The notes under the pieces: model-generated
What the model was told of the DNA's origin: nothing
What the model saw: only the letters and a program-made list of their open reading frames with translations
Databases searched by the model: none
Translations under genes and position numbers: made by a program
Shown: one piece after another, positions 22,514 through 35,679 of the stretch
Position numbering within the stretch: the first letter of the stretch is position 1
Layout of the letters: each line of letters starts with the position of its first letter
Assembly: GCF_000001735.4 (NCBI RefSeq)
Contig: NC_003074.8
Coordinates: forward strand, 7,006,101 to 7,070,100
DNA from: Arabidopsis thaliana
Lineage: Eukaryota; Streptophyta; Magnoliopsida; Brassicales; Brassicaceae
DNA: 64,000 bases
Reading direction: 5' to 3'

Positions 22514-23074
22514 CACTGAATTTGCAGACAATAAAAATAGATTTCTCTCTATTTTTTGTTTATGGGTTTCCCGGTATTAGTCTGGTTTGGCATTTGTAGA
22601 GGAGGATGTTGGGGCAATGATGTTGATCTTGTTTCTCGAACAGACCCTCTGTCGTTTTTACATTTAAATGGTTAAATTATTTTGTAATTCAGACTTGAGT
22701 GCACTTCCCAATAGACTTGCTAATTGAGCGTTTCTATCTTGTGTCACATATGTCATATGTCAGAGACTTTAAAACATTACATCTGTTGTTGTAAAATCTG
22801 TTTTTTTTTATCTTCACATGCACATTTCTTAGTTACAAGACTCATTAAGATCCACGTGTGGAACCTTAGGTGTCGGTACGTGGGGAATTTTTTGATTTTT
22901 GAAGATTCTTTTTCACTTACTGAATGATTATTATGATCACGAATGTCAAGGAACAGTTTTGACCCGAAACGTTTCTTGTTGAAAAAATAGTTATATACTT
23001 TCTTCTTTCCATTTTTTCATAGATTATTGATAAGAGGATACTCTGTTTCATCTGCCTCATTAGTTTGAGCAACA
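22514..23074. other. intergenic spacer A22-A23
   Basis: A CACGTG G-box sits at about 22854 (CCACGTGTGG) with another ACGTGG at about 22878, upstream of A23; these could bind bZIP or bHLH factors. The leader of A23 (TAGTTTGAGCAACA) ends the spacer. No gene seen. Confidence 0.45.
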
Positions 23075-24687
23075 ATGGCAGCAATGTTGACTGTTGAGTT
23101 TCAAAACTGCTTGATCTTTATCCTCCTCTGCATCCTTTTACTCCTATGTTACCCTCTCTTTTTCAAGAAACCAAAGGTCTCACAAGATGGATTTGGTTTG
23201 CCTCCAAGCCCTCTATCTCTGCCAATCATTGGTCATCTTCACCTGCTTTTCTCTAATCTAACTCACAAGTCCTTACAGAAACTCTCCTCCAAGTATGGAC
23301 CTCTCCTCTATCTCCGCATCTTCAATGTCCCGATAATCTTTGTTTCCTCGGCCTCAGTGGCATATGAGATCTTCAGGGGACATGATGTGAACATCTCTTT
23401 TCGAGGGAACCCTCCTATCGAGGAGTCCCTTTTGGTCGGATCTTTTGGATTTTTCACCGCTCCTTATGGAGACTATTGGAAATTCATGAAGAAGGTCATG
23501 GTCACGAAACTGCTCGGACCGCAGGCACTACAAAGGTCTCGAGGCATCCGTGCAGATGCGCTAGAACGGTTTTACATGAACCTGCTTGATAAGGCGATGA
23601 AGAAGGAAAGTGTTGAGATTGGTAAGGAAACAATGAAGCTCATTTACGACAGCATCTGCAAGATGATTATGGGGAGGAATTTTTCTGAGGAGAATGGTGA
23701 GGCGGAGAGAGTCAGAGGCTTGGTGACCGAATCGACTGCCTTGACGAAGAAGATTTTTATGGCAAACGTGTTGCACAAGCCCCTTAAGAAGCTCGGAATC
23801 TCATTGTTCAAAAAGGAGATAATGGATGTTTCCAACAGTTTCGATGAACTGCTAGAAAGATTTCTTGTGGAACACGAAGAGAAACTTAACGAAGATCAAG
23901 ATATGGACATGATGGGCGTGTTGTTGGCAGCTTGCCGAGACAAAAATGCAGAGTGTAAAATCACTAGGAACCACATTAAGTCGTTGTTCGTGGTAATTGT
24001 GTCTTTTAGTAGGCAGATTCGTCCATAATCCAAAATATATTGTCCTGTCTAAGAAACTTTTTCCAACTGCAGGATCTTGTTGTTGCAGGCACCGACACTT
24101 CGAGACATGCAACACAGTGGACAATGGCAGAGATAATTAACAAGCCTAAGGTTCTTGAAAAGGTAAGAGAAGAAATTTATTCAGTTGTAGGAAGAACAAG
24201 GTTGGTTCAAGAAACAGATTTACCGAGCCTACCTTATTTGCAAGCTACTGTCAAGGAAGGACTGAGATTGCACCCTCCCGGGCCTCTCTTTGCAAGGACA
24301 GCCCGAGAAGGGTTTAGTGTCGGAGGATTTTATGTACCAGAGAACACACCACTTGTTGTTAATGCTTATGCTATGATGAGAGATCCTGGTTCTTGGGAAG
24401 ATCCCAATGAGTTTAAGCCAGAGAGGTTTCTAGGTTCAGGAAAAGAAGACGAGAGAGAGCACGGACTTAAGTACATTCCTTTTGGTAGCGGAAGGAGAGG
24501 CTGTCCTGGAATAAATCTAGCTTACATTCTTGTTGGAACCGCGATTGGAGTGATGGTACAGTGCTTTGACTGGAAAATCAAAGGAAATAAGGTTAACATG
24601 GAAGAAGCTCGTGGATCACTGGTATTAACCATGGCTCATCCACTTAAGTGCATTCCGGTTGCTCGAACCCAGATTCCCAGTTGCTAA
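23075..24687 (+). CDS. CYP705A23: cytochrome P450 CYP705A23
   Basis: Exons 23075-23992 and 24073-24687, GTG|GAT junction; 510 residues. Anchor, hinge PPSPLSLP, I-helix AGTDTSRHATQW, ExxR (EGLR), KPERF, heme loop FGSGRRGCPG with cysteine near 450. Start ATGGCAGCAATGTTGAC follows the conserved leader GAGCAACA. More diverged in exon 2 than its neighbours (TAREGF, ENTPLVVN), so it probably has a distinct substrate. Last P450 of the array; the kinesin gene begins about 600 bases downstream on the same strand. ER monooxygenase, substrate unknown. Confidence 0.95.
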
Positions 24688-25311
24688 CACTAAGCTCGGG
24701 AAACGTAAACCAAGTAGTTTGCTTTCTTCTGTTAGTCATGTTTATCGTATCTTTTAATCTGCAGAGTCCGATTTGGTGACTTATTGTTATCTGGAAGATG
24801 GGAATTTGCTTTCCTATGATGTGTTCAACTTCATTTGTTATGTTTGAAAGTCTCACACTTTCAAATAAAATAGCAGTAGAAAATGACATGACACGATTTG
24901 GGACTAATCAATAAAAGTCTCCTAATTGTATCATTTATCACCAAATCATGAACAGTTTGAAAATAATTATTAAATTGTTCATGATGACTAACCTACATTT
25001 AAATAGTAATCAACAACAACATTAAACTTTTTTGAGAATTTTTCTATAATTGTTTTTTCTTGAACTGCATCAACTATTATCTCTCACCTAATAACAATAA
25101 TTGTTTTTAAAAAATACAGAAGAAAAAATCCTATAACGGTCGTGTGAAGTAGATCCGAATCCAATGATCAATTTGAAACTTTGAATAGAAAGAAAGACAA
25201 AAGGAAAGGCAAACGAATTTTATAATTACTCTTTTTCCCTCTCTTTCAAATTTTGAATCTTTCGTCGTCTCCCATTTTCTCGATCTCGCAAGCTGTGTCA
25301 TTTGAGAAGCC
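24688..25311. other. intergenic, end of P450 array / kinesin promoter
   Basis: 3' flank of A23, then an AT-rich stretch (24900-25120) and the kinesin 5' leader (25200-25311), which is pyrimidine-rich. No P450-like sequence downstream of here, so the array ends with A23. Confidence 0.5.
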
Positions 25312-28300
25312 ATGGCAGACAATCGCATCGCCGGAAGCTTACCGACTTCCTCCAAATGGAGTTTTCTTCCCAAATCCGTATCCTCACACTTCAAACCAAG
25401 CTCAAACCCTCGATCTTCCAATCCCGACATCGAAAACGCTCCTCCTCAAAATCCAAACATCCATAATCCGCGAAATCAATCTGTTTCTAGTAAATCAACG
25501 GCTTACAAGAATCAGATGGATTCTCCCAATTGCCGAAGCCAAGTTTCAGCTTCTCGGGTACTTGAAAGATCCTACTCTTAAAATTTTCCCATTACTCTCA
25601 TTTGACTGAATTGTGATGTGAAATTCATCTTTTTTGTTTGGCGAATTAAATATCAGCCAAGGGCAATATCGGCATTGAAAACTCGAAATGAAGTAGAAGA
25701 AGAAGGAGCCTCGAATCCACATGTAAAGGTTGGTTGTTTCCATTTTTGTTTGCTCGGATTTAATGAAATTAAGAGCCTTTGCTTTCTTTCCTTTTTAAAA
25801 TTTGGTTACTTGGCCTCTCTCTGGTCTAATTCATTTTTATAGGTTGTGGTGAGGATTAAACCAACAAAGGAGTATTGCTGGAAAGTGAAGAAAGTTTCCA
25901 AAGTTTCATATTCTGTTAGAGATCGCCATTTTACATTTGATTCTGTTCTTGACTCAAATCTAAATCAGGTTCATCTCTCTCTCTCACAAATAATTTGGAT
26001 AAGTTTCTATTAGGGTGAAGAGAACTAAGTTATCTTCTCTTTGGTTGTGTTGTTGCCAGGACGATGTATTTCAGCAAATTGGTGTTCCTTTGGTTAGGGA
26101 TGCTTTATCAGGTTACAACACTAGTGTGCTATCATATGGACAGGTACTGAATAATTATGTTTTTGGAGCTTTTGAAACCAAATTTTATAGTCACCAGACG
26201 ATGTTGAAGTTATGTTCTTTAATTGGATCCTTTAGAATGGAAGTGGGAAGACCTACACAATGTGGGGTCCTGCTGGTTCGATGCTTGAGGATCCATCTCC
26301 TAAAGGCGAGCAAGGACTCGCGCCTCGAATCTTTCAGATGCTGTTTTCTGAAATCCAGAGAGTAAGTTATGCTTTTGAATATATAACTCAAGCTTTTTGT
26401 TTGATTATGAGAGCTATGATGGATGGTTCATCTAATAAGCATCAAACATTTGCCAATTATTTAGGAGAAGATCAAGTCTGGAGGAAAAGAAGTAAATTAT
26501 CAGTGCCGTTGTTCTTTTCTTGAGGTGCCTTTGCCAAACCATATGAAGGATTTTATAGACAAATCATGCTTCTAAAATTTCCTGAGTTAGATTGCTTAAT
26601 CTTTTCCTGCAGATATACAATGGACAAATCAGTGATTTGATCGATCAAACCCAGAGAAACCTTAAGGTTAACTTCACTAATCAACAGTTTTCTTCCCATA
26701 TGTTAATTTTTGTTGAGTGTAAACTTATTTGATTGCTTATTGTGTCATATGGCAGATAAAGGATGACGCAAAGAATGGTATCTATGTCGAGAACTTGACT
26801 GAGGAATACGTAGATAGCTACGAGGATGTAGCTCAGATACTGATGAAGGTAGCATGCCATCTTCATATTATTAAAGTATTAAGTATTCTAAGTTACGGAT
26901 ACTATGTATATTGTTTCAATAGGTCTTGAAACCGCTAGATGCTTCTGCATAATGCACATTCAGCATCGTTAATGAAGTGTGCACTCTGTTCATTTCGTGA
27001 CTGATTCCAAGTCTATATCTCATGCTTTGGTATGCGTTATGTTCTGCTTTTCAGGGCCTTTCAAGCAGAAAAGTTGGAGCAACTAGCACAAGTTTTCAAA
27101 GTTCTCGATCACACGTCATACTTTCTTTCATTGTCGAGTCTTGGAATAAGGTATAGTTATTTTTTCGTCTTTCTTGCATCTTTAACACTGATGAACAACT
27201 GATCAATATATTCTGTGCATAGGGAGCCTCGTCAAGATGTTTCAATACTACCAGAACAAGTAGGATCAACCTTGTTGATCTTGCTGGAGCGGGAACAAAT
27301 GAACGTGATGCTACTAAACACTGCGTGGAGGAAGAGAAGTTCTTGAAGAAGTCTCTGTCGGAGCTCGGGTATAACTTTATGAACTCCCTGTGTTACTTTC
27401 ATGTGTCTCAACTAAGAAAGTAGCATCCAAAATAGGGAACAAAAAAATCAACAACTTCATGAGTGATTCGCTAACACTGTCATTTTTACTATTGGTGCAG
27501 CCATGTTGTAAATTCTCTGGCGGAAAACGTTCACCCTGGAATATCCGACCGCAGTCTTCATAAAACATCATGCTTGACGCATTTATTGCAAGAATCTCTT
27601 GGTGGAAATTCAAAACTCACTATCCTGTGCAACATTTTTCCGAGCGACAAGTAATTTTCTTCATCTTGTTATCATTTATTAGTTAAATATAAACATAACA
27701 GCCTGATGGTACCAAGTATTAATATTCAATCAATATAATTTGTATAGAGAGATAAGGAGTGCAAATCTCAGGTCTTGCTGAGAGAACAAAGCTCATAACA
27801 CTTGAGCATCTTAATGACAGGATGCCCACTATATGTACTGATAGAGTTTGTTTGTGTAACACAGAGACACAAAAAGAACAATGAGCACCCTTAGATTTGG
27901 TGAACGGGCTAAAGCCATGGGAAACAAACCAATGATAAATGAGATCTCAGAAGAAGATGTGAATGATTTGAGTGACCAGATTCGTCTGCTAAAGGTCTCT
28001 TCTTCCACCACACCGTTCCCATTTTTTGTCTTTTGGTTGTCGAATTTGGATGTCATTTAAATATCATTTACCACTTTTTTGCAGGAAGAACTTTCAAAAG
28101 TCAAAGCCGATGCTTGTCATTCTGTTGGAAGTAAAAATGATTATTTCGGAGCAAAGAATGCACGTGAAAGTTTGAATCAACTAAGAGTTAGTCTTAACCG
28201 CTCTTTGATGCTGCCAAAAATTGATAATGACGAGGAAGAGATAACGGTTGATGAGGATGATTTTAAGGAACTGCATCTGCAGATCAAGTCCTTGCGTGGT

Positions 28301-30399
28301 TCATTTAACCAGAAACTAAAGAAGTTCCCTGTCAACAGAGACTCGGTCAACTCATCCTTTGTAACAGCATTCGGTGAATCAGAGCTAATGGATGATGATG
28401 AGATATGTTCAGAAGAAGTAGAAGTTGAGGAGAATGATTTTGGTGAATCTTTGGAAGAACATGACAGTGCTGCAACAGTATGTAAATCAAGTGAGAAATC
28501 CAGGATAGAGGAATTTGTATCGGAAAACAGCATATCAATCAGTCCCTGCCGTCAATCCTTAATCTTGCAAGAACCCATCCAGTCAGAGTCACCTAAATTC
28601 AGAGATTCTCTACGGAAGAGCATAGCTCTTTCTTCGTCATGTCTCAGGAATCAGAATAGCTTGGCGAAGAGCATAAAATCCACGTGTTTTGCAGAGAGCC
28701 AACATATCAGATCATCTTTACGCGGAAGCAAGATATTCACAGGTTCTACAGAATCTCTAGCTGCAAGTCTGCGGAGAGGCTTGGATATTATTGACAATCC
28801 CATGAACCCTGCATCAAACCGATGCTCAGTTTCTTTGTCTTCTGATAACTTGACCATGCAACCTCCCACAGATGATCGATTACCTCTGTCGCCACTCTGT
28901 CCAACCTGCAGAATTTGCAGCTCTAAGTTACCAAGTGTAGTTGAGGGAGTAAGTATATGATATAGCAGATACAATATGTTTTAATAGATTTAGTTTTTAC
29001 AGTTATCCTGAAGCTAACGTTGCTGGATTTATTGTTAATCAGGATGGATATCATATGGAAGGGGTTCTTGAGAAGCAGCAAGAGCTTGAAAAATTGTGCT
29101 CAGAGCAAGCAGCCAAGATTGAACAGCTAACGCGCCTGGTAACCCAATTTCTATGTCTTATGCCTACTGAAACTTGGATCAGTACATATGGTTAAGCAGT
29201 CTGGTTATATCATATCTTCTTAAGGTAGGGCAACACAAACTTCAAACTGAGGATGAAACAGAAAAACTTATGGGAGCAAGTAATGGAGAACGACTTCCTT
29301 CTGCAAATGAAAACCAGGTTGGTTCTTACTTTAATTTACTATGTGACTACTATAGTGAAGAAAATATGATAGATTGTAACATAAATCCCAACTCCATGGT
29401 TCTGTAGCTTCTCAGCTGTATAACTGAAACATATGACGTAAAACAAATCTCGGATGATGACTCCAAGAAGACAGACTTTGATATTGGCGAGAAGGAGGCA
29501 TTACTCAAAGAAATTGAGGATCTGAAAAAAAAATTGCAGACGCCTGTAACCATGTCCACCAATGAACTGAGATCATCTCTGTTGGCTCGTTCGTTTCAAC
29601 TCCGTAGCAAGAATGCTGAAAAAGATATCGAGGAAGAAAGACTTAGGTGCACAGAAATGGAAAGCGAGTGGATATCATTGACTGACGAATTCAGAGTAGA
29701 GATTGAAACTCAACGTACACGCGCAGAGAAAGCTGAAGCCCAGCTTAAACAAGAGAAACTATCTTCTGAGGAGCTAGAAGATGCACTTCGCAGAGCTGTT
29801 CTTGGTCATGCCAGGTTTGTTGAACACTACACAGAGCTACAAGAGAAGTACAACGACTTATGCTCAAAGCATAAAGCAACAGTGGAATGGATAACAGAGT
29901 TGAAGAAGGCAGTAGCAAAGGCTGGTAAAAAGGGTTGCGGTTCTCGTTTTGCTAAATCACTTGCTTCTGAGCTCTCAGCACTTAGAGTAGAAAGAGAACG
30001 AGAAAGAGATCTGTTGAAGAAGGAAAACATAAGCCTCAAGATTCAACTAAGGAATACTGCTGAAGCTGTTCATACTGCTGGAGAAGTTCTTGTTAGACTC
30101 AGAGAAGCCGAACAATCAGCATCAGCTGCTGAGGTAAACAAATTTTTCATGTTTTAATCGATGAACTGTTGGATTGAGACTGTGACATTGTTTTCTGAGT
30201 GACTGTTTGGTTGCAGGAAAAGTTCAATGAAGTAGAAGAAGAAAACGAGAAGCTAAAGAAGAAAATGGAAAAGTTGAAGAGGAGACACAAGTTGGAAGTG
30301 GTAACAATCAAAAAGAGTCTAAAGCAAAACACGTTGCCAGAATCTGCATTGCAGCCACTGCATCAGAGGAACTCGGCTATTGAGGAAGAAGGAATGTAG
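25312..30399 (+). CDS. KIN12F: kinesin-12 family protein (KIN12F-like)
   Basis: Seventeen exons: 25312-25557, 25657-25728, 25843-25968, 26060-26143, 26236-26361, 26465-26524, 26613-26666, 26756-26848, 27055-27150, 27223-27368, 27501-27650, 27865-27994, 28085-28948, 29043-29138, 29225-29317, 29408-30133, 30217-30399; 1114 residues, in frame throughout. N-terminal motor (about 107-460) followed by an acidic linker and long coiled coils, rich in Glu/Lys. P-loop GQNGSGKT (175-182), switch I SSRSH (303-307), then DLAGAGTNE at 338 where kinesins have DLAGSE, and [12 protein letters not shown] where others have YRDSRLTFLLQ. Kinesin-12 members work in phragmoplast and division-plane positioning. The changed switch II suggests weak or no ATP-driven motility. 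Confidence 0.93.
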
Positions 30400-31150
30400 A
30401 AACATCATTATACCAAAGTGCATAACTTGAAGACCCTTCTTGGATCTGATTGGTATATTATACACATCTTTATTCTGCTTATTTTTCACTTTATTGCTTC
30501 TAATAAAATTCAAATGTCCTTATTCCACAAGGCATTTTTAGTTTTTTCCCAATTGAATTATTTGTTCTGCTGTATTTGATTTGAATCTCGTGTTTGTGGC
30601 GTGCAAACTGGTCTCTGTATAACTTTAACTTTGGTATTTCATTTTAATTTTCTTACATTTAAAATTGTTATCTTTCTTTCCAAACTCAAATTCTTCTTAC
30701 AAGATATATATATTGTTGATCATGTAATACAAGAGAAATTCTAATCAAAATAGAGTAGACTTTAATTATGGGAATCCTATTTTGCCAAATCGACAATCTT
30801 ACTCTGTTTTTTTTTTTTTGTCAAGGATCTTACTCTGTTTAAAGTTAACTTTTTGTTGTATATGTCAATTTAGTTCACCAAAAAAAAAAAAAAAAACTCA
30901 TGTTTTGTTATGCAGTGGTAAAAGTTTTGGAAAGTTTATGTGTTTATATATAGAATATTTCTTGTTTATGAATAATTTTCTATAATTAAGAAAATAAATC
31001 TCTACATTATCGAAAGCAAAATATACGGACATATAAGAAAGGAAACTAGAATCATAATACCGAATTATAATCGAAGTTGTTCCATTGTGTCATCGAAGTT
31101 GTGCTTTTAGGGAAAAACAAGAATACAGACAGCTCTAGAAACCAAGAACA
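30400..31150. other. intergenic, kinesin 3' flank
   Basis: Kinesin 3' UTR followed by AT-rich sequence with T and A homopolymer runs (30809-30820, 30880-30895). 31080-31150 is the leader of the next gene. Nothing else seen. Confidence 0.4.
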
Positions 31151-32160
31151 ATGAAGGGTCCTTCAGTGGTAAGAAATTTTCTGTGTTTTCTAATACTTGT
31201 TTCTCGAGATGTTATCTATATTTTTCTTGATAGCCCTCTGATTTTGTAACTTTATTAACAGACATGTGTGTTTGGTGTGAACATTGGACTCAAAGGTTAT
31301 CAAAAGATGTTGAATAAAATATATGAAGGCATTGAAGGTAAAAGAATTTTGAGTCTTTAAGATCTTATTATTAATTATCTACACAAGAATTGAGAAGACT
31401 AATTAACTCTGTATACATATTCTGAAACACGAGAGGTTTAAAGCTCGATGTGTCAAACTGGTTGGTGTATTTACGGGGCGAGATTGATCCAATAACCTTC
31501 ATTAGGAAGATGTATAAAGCAAGAAGTTACGTTGAGCTCTTCCGAATAGATTATGGATATGAAGAAAATCCACAAGGAACCCGGAGACCAAATTCTCACT
31601 TCATGGTTTTATATCTCACAACTTTTCACTACTTATACTTATTATCAGTGGTTTTTAAATCTAAATATGTGTGTGTTTGGCTTCTGCAGAGATGTTGCTT
31701 TGAACTAAACACATTAGATATAAGTTGGTATAAGAGAATCATAGGAGCCTTGAAAACCATCCAAGGTTCAGAATTTTTCTCTAGGTCATCAATTAATCTT
31801 TGGAAAAATGTTATTTTTGTTTTGTTTTGATTGGTGGGTTTGGTTTCAGGTGTATCATTTACCATAGATGCACAACCGGTTATGGGAAATCCGATGGTAT
31901 ATTTATGTGGGAACATAGAAATTGGAGTGCTCATGAAGATGCTTGTGAAGACAGGCATTGAATTGTCAGCAATGGAATATGGAGTCGAGTATAAAGATGC
32001 AAACTTGAACCCACCTCCTCCCAAGAAAGTTGAGGCTCCTTCAATTGGAACAGCTGAGACAAAGGACGTGAAAGACACGGTGCCTCCTCCTCTTCCTGAG
32101 GTTGTTAAACACCAAGTCGTATACAAGAAGTCTCGCGGTTTAAGAAGGTTCTTTTGTTAA
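31151..32160 (+). CDS. protein with two HMA-like domains lacking CxxC
   Basis: Five predicted exons, 31151-31168, 31262-31337, 31436-31605, 31690-31765, 31850-32160, open throughout, 216 residues. Two domains of similar layout follow: VFGVNIGLKGYQKMLNKIYE ... NWLVYLRGEIDPITFIRKM, and FELNTLDISWYKRIIGALKT ... NPMVYLCGNIEIGVLMKML (each quoted in part). Both have the beta-alpha-beta-beta-alpha pattern of heavy-metal-associated (HMA) domains, with the G.ID/IE..VL.K.. signature, but no CxxC metal site. A proline/charged tail ends in RRFFC, not a CaaX box. HMA folds without cysteines are used for protein binding or have lost metal transport. First exon is only 18 bases, so the start is less certain. 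Function unknown. Confidence 0.75.
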
Positions 32161-33929
<1,769 letters not shown>

Positions 33930-34239
33930 CACTATTGCTCAAAAGCTTAATAACAAAATTTGTGTCTACTGTCTAGTGACAATATTAAAACTTGGATATG
34001 TAAACAAAACACAGGAGGCCCATACACAAATTTAGGCCTGGTTCTACTTAACGGCTCAACGGCCTTCACTTGTTTTCCTTTGGATAAATAAAAGTTGGGG
34101 TTTCCATAAATTTGTCTTATTCATTTGGCATGCAATTCTAAAAATAGTACATTAGTAATGATACAAAAGTACTGCTTGAGTTGTTTTGATACAAATAGTA
34201 ATGATACAAAAACTAATTAGTCTCATGTTTGATAAGAAA
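33930..34239. other. 3' flank of the synthase
   Basis: Synthase 3' UTR and AT-rich spacer, with the phrase TAGTAATGATACAAAA occurring twice (34153-34168 and 34197-34212). No gene seen. Confidence 0.4.
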
Positions 34240-34770
34240 AATTGAGATAATTAATTTAGTGGTTTTATGAAGGTAAAGCTCACATGTTAAGTAGTAAATG
34301 CATCGGTAAACATTTTTTTTTTTTTTTTATAACCAGGAGGTTCGGGGCCGAGACCCTTAATCCCTTCAGGATCCGGGCCGGGAATACTAGGTGAAAGCCC
34401 CTGACCAAATAGAAATAACTAGTAATTTCACGCCTAAGGGGAATCGATCCCTGACCTGGACCAACAGGGCAATTCTTCCTCAAGTGGAAACCATTAGACT
34501 ACCACCACTTGGTTCATCCGTAAACATTTGCTTAGACTAGTTTAAACAAGAGACTAATGAGATTTGTTTTTCCGTTATTATAATAATGTTAGCGTGTCAT
34601 GGCCAAAGGCTTCGTAAACGCTCCCAACGTGCCGCGCGTTATACTATAAATGACTCCACATGATAGTAATATAGTATAACAACTTACAACGAGAGTAAGT
34701 TGTTTTCATTGTGTGTTACGTAATTCGATTGCTTCAAAAATTAATAAATGTCAAGTATTTATATCATTTT
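34240..34770 (+). repeat. diverged copy of the synthase upstream region
   Basis: Collinear with 32500-32820, interrupted by the SINE. Shared landmarks in the same order: CACATGTT.AG.AGTAA, a GTAAA.CATTTG run, ATGGGATTTG / ATGAGATTTG, GCTCCCAACGT, ACTTACAACGAGA, TTACGTAATT.GATT and TTCAA.AAAT.AATAAA. The copy is not followed by a second synthase reading frame, so it is either a duplicated promoter alone or the remnant of a lost tandem gene copy. Confidence 0.8.
34313..34514 (-). mobile_element. tRNA-derived SINE
   Basis: About 200 bases on the minus strand, from AACCAAGTGGTGG (head, at 34514) to a poly-A tail (T run 34313-34328 on the plus strand). An A-box-like TAGTCTAATGG (34501-34491) and a B-box-like GGATCGATTCC (34450-34440) are spaced as in a tRNA-type pol III promoter. 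Flanking direct repeats CATCGGTAAACATTT (34301-34315) and CATCCGTAAACATTT (34515-34529) are a 15-base target-site duplication with one mismatch. The duplicated upstream sequence at about 32591-32612 is the matching empty site. Family (RAthE or other) not assigned. Confidence 0.85.
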
Positions 34771-34779
34771 CTAAGTTTT

Positions 34780-35460
34780 TTGACAGGAGTTACAAGAAAA
34801 TAAGTAGCGGAAAAATAAATTTACAAAAAACACAGACATAAATAAATAGTAATGGAGGAAAACGTTAACCAAAAGCGGAAATAAGAGAAGAAACACCGAT
34901 TCCGAAAAGCTAAACTTGGAAATTTGCATGATTTCCACAACTCGAAGATACCAAAAAGTTAGAGTCTCATCCTATTTGCTACGAGCAAACCTTTGCAGAA
35001 GCCCGTCTTCAAAACTTCTCGATAAAATGTGTACAGCTTCTTTGCAAACTAACGCAAAAACGCAAAAACAACTATAGGGCTAACACACAAATTCGACAGT
35101 TACAGAAGCATCTACGGGTAACCAAAGAAACCACCTTCGGCCACCATTCGTATCACAACAATAGGAACCATCTCTCATAGATAAGCGATGCCTCGAAAAC
35201 CAACATGCCGCCTCTATTATTCCGTAAAGACTCCACTCCAACATGACGCACAACATCACTGTTGTCTAAGCACAAAACAACCACATCAAAAGAAACCACA
35301 AACTCCAACTTCAAGCAAAACGGATGAAGAAAGGAGGTGGCTTCACGAAGAGCAGAAAAAAAAAAACAGAACTCCGACTGACGAAACTCACACCATCACT
35401 AGCCCAAAAACAGAGGGGAGTCCCTGACCACCCAAAAACCTAGTCACCACCCAAAGATAC
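34780..35460 (-). other. possible decayed transposon 3' region
   Basis: Read on the minus strand, the segment ends in a string that resembles plant retroelement 3' regions: T-rich, TTTTTGTAAATTT..TTTTTCCGC...TTTTCTTGTAACTCCTGTCAA. Base composition is less AT-rich than the surrounding spacer. No conserved protein motif could be read in any frame, so the identification is weak. The plus-strand ORF at 35188-35427 is Thr/Lys/Pro-rich low-complexity sequence. Confidence 0.3.
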
Positions 35461-35679
35461 AATTTGAGTCGAGTTAATTCGGTACATTAAAATCCTTATA
35501 AACCGGGTAACCGAAAATCGTCTCCTTCAGTGTCTAGGGCTGGTCAAATCTGACGTGGCATATTTCAATATTTCATTCTGTTGTGCTTGTAGATGTTGAA
35601 TCTCCATTTTCGTCTTCTTTTCGAGTATTTCGTGCTACTACTCTCTTGATAATTCGAAGCTTTTTCGTTATCTCCAGAA

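Noticed and set aside
35188-35427. 79-codon Thr/Lys/Pro-rich ORF
   Set aside because: Low complexity, inside the suspected decayed repeat; no start context or homology seen.
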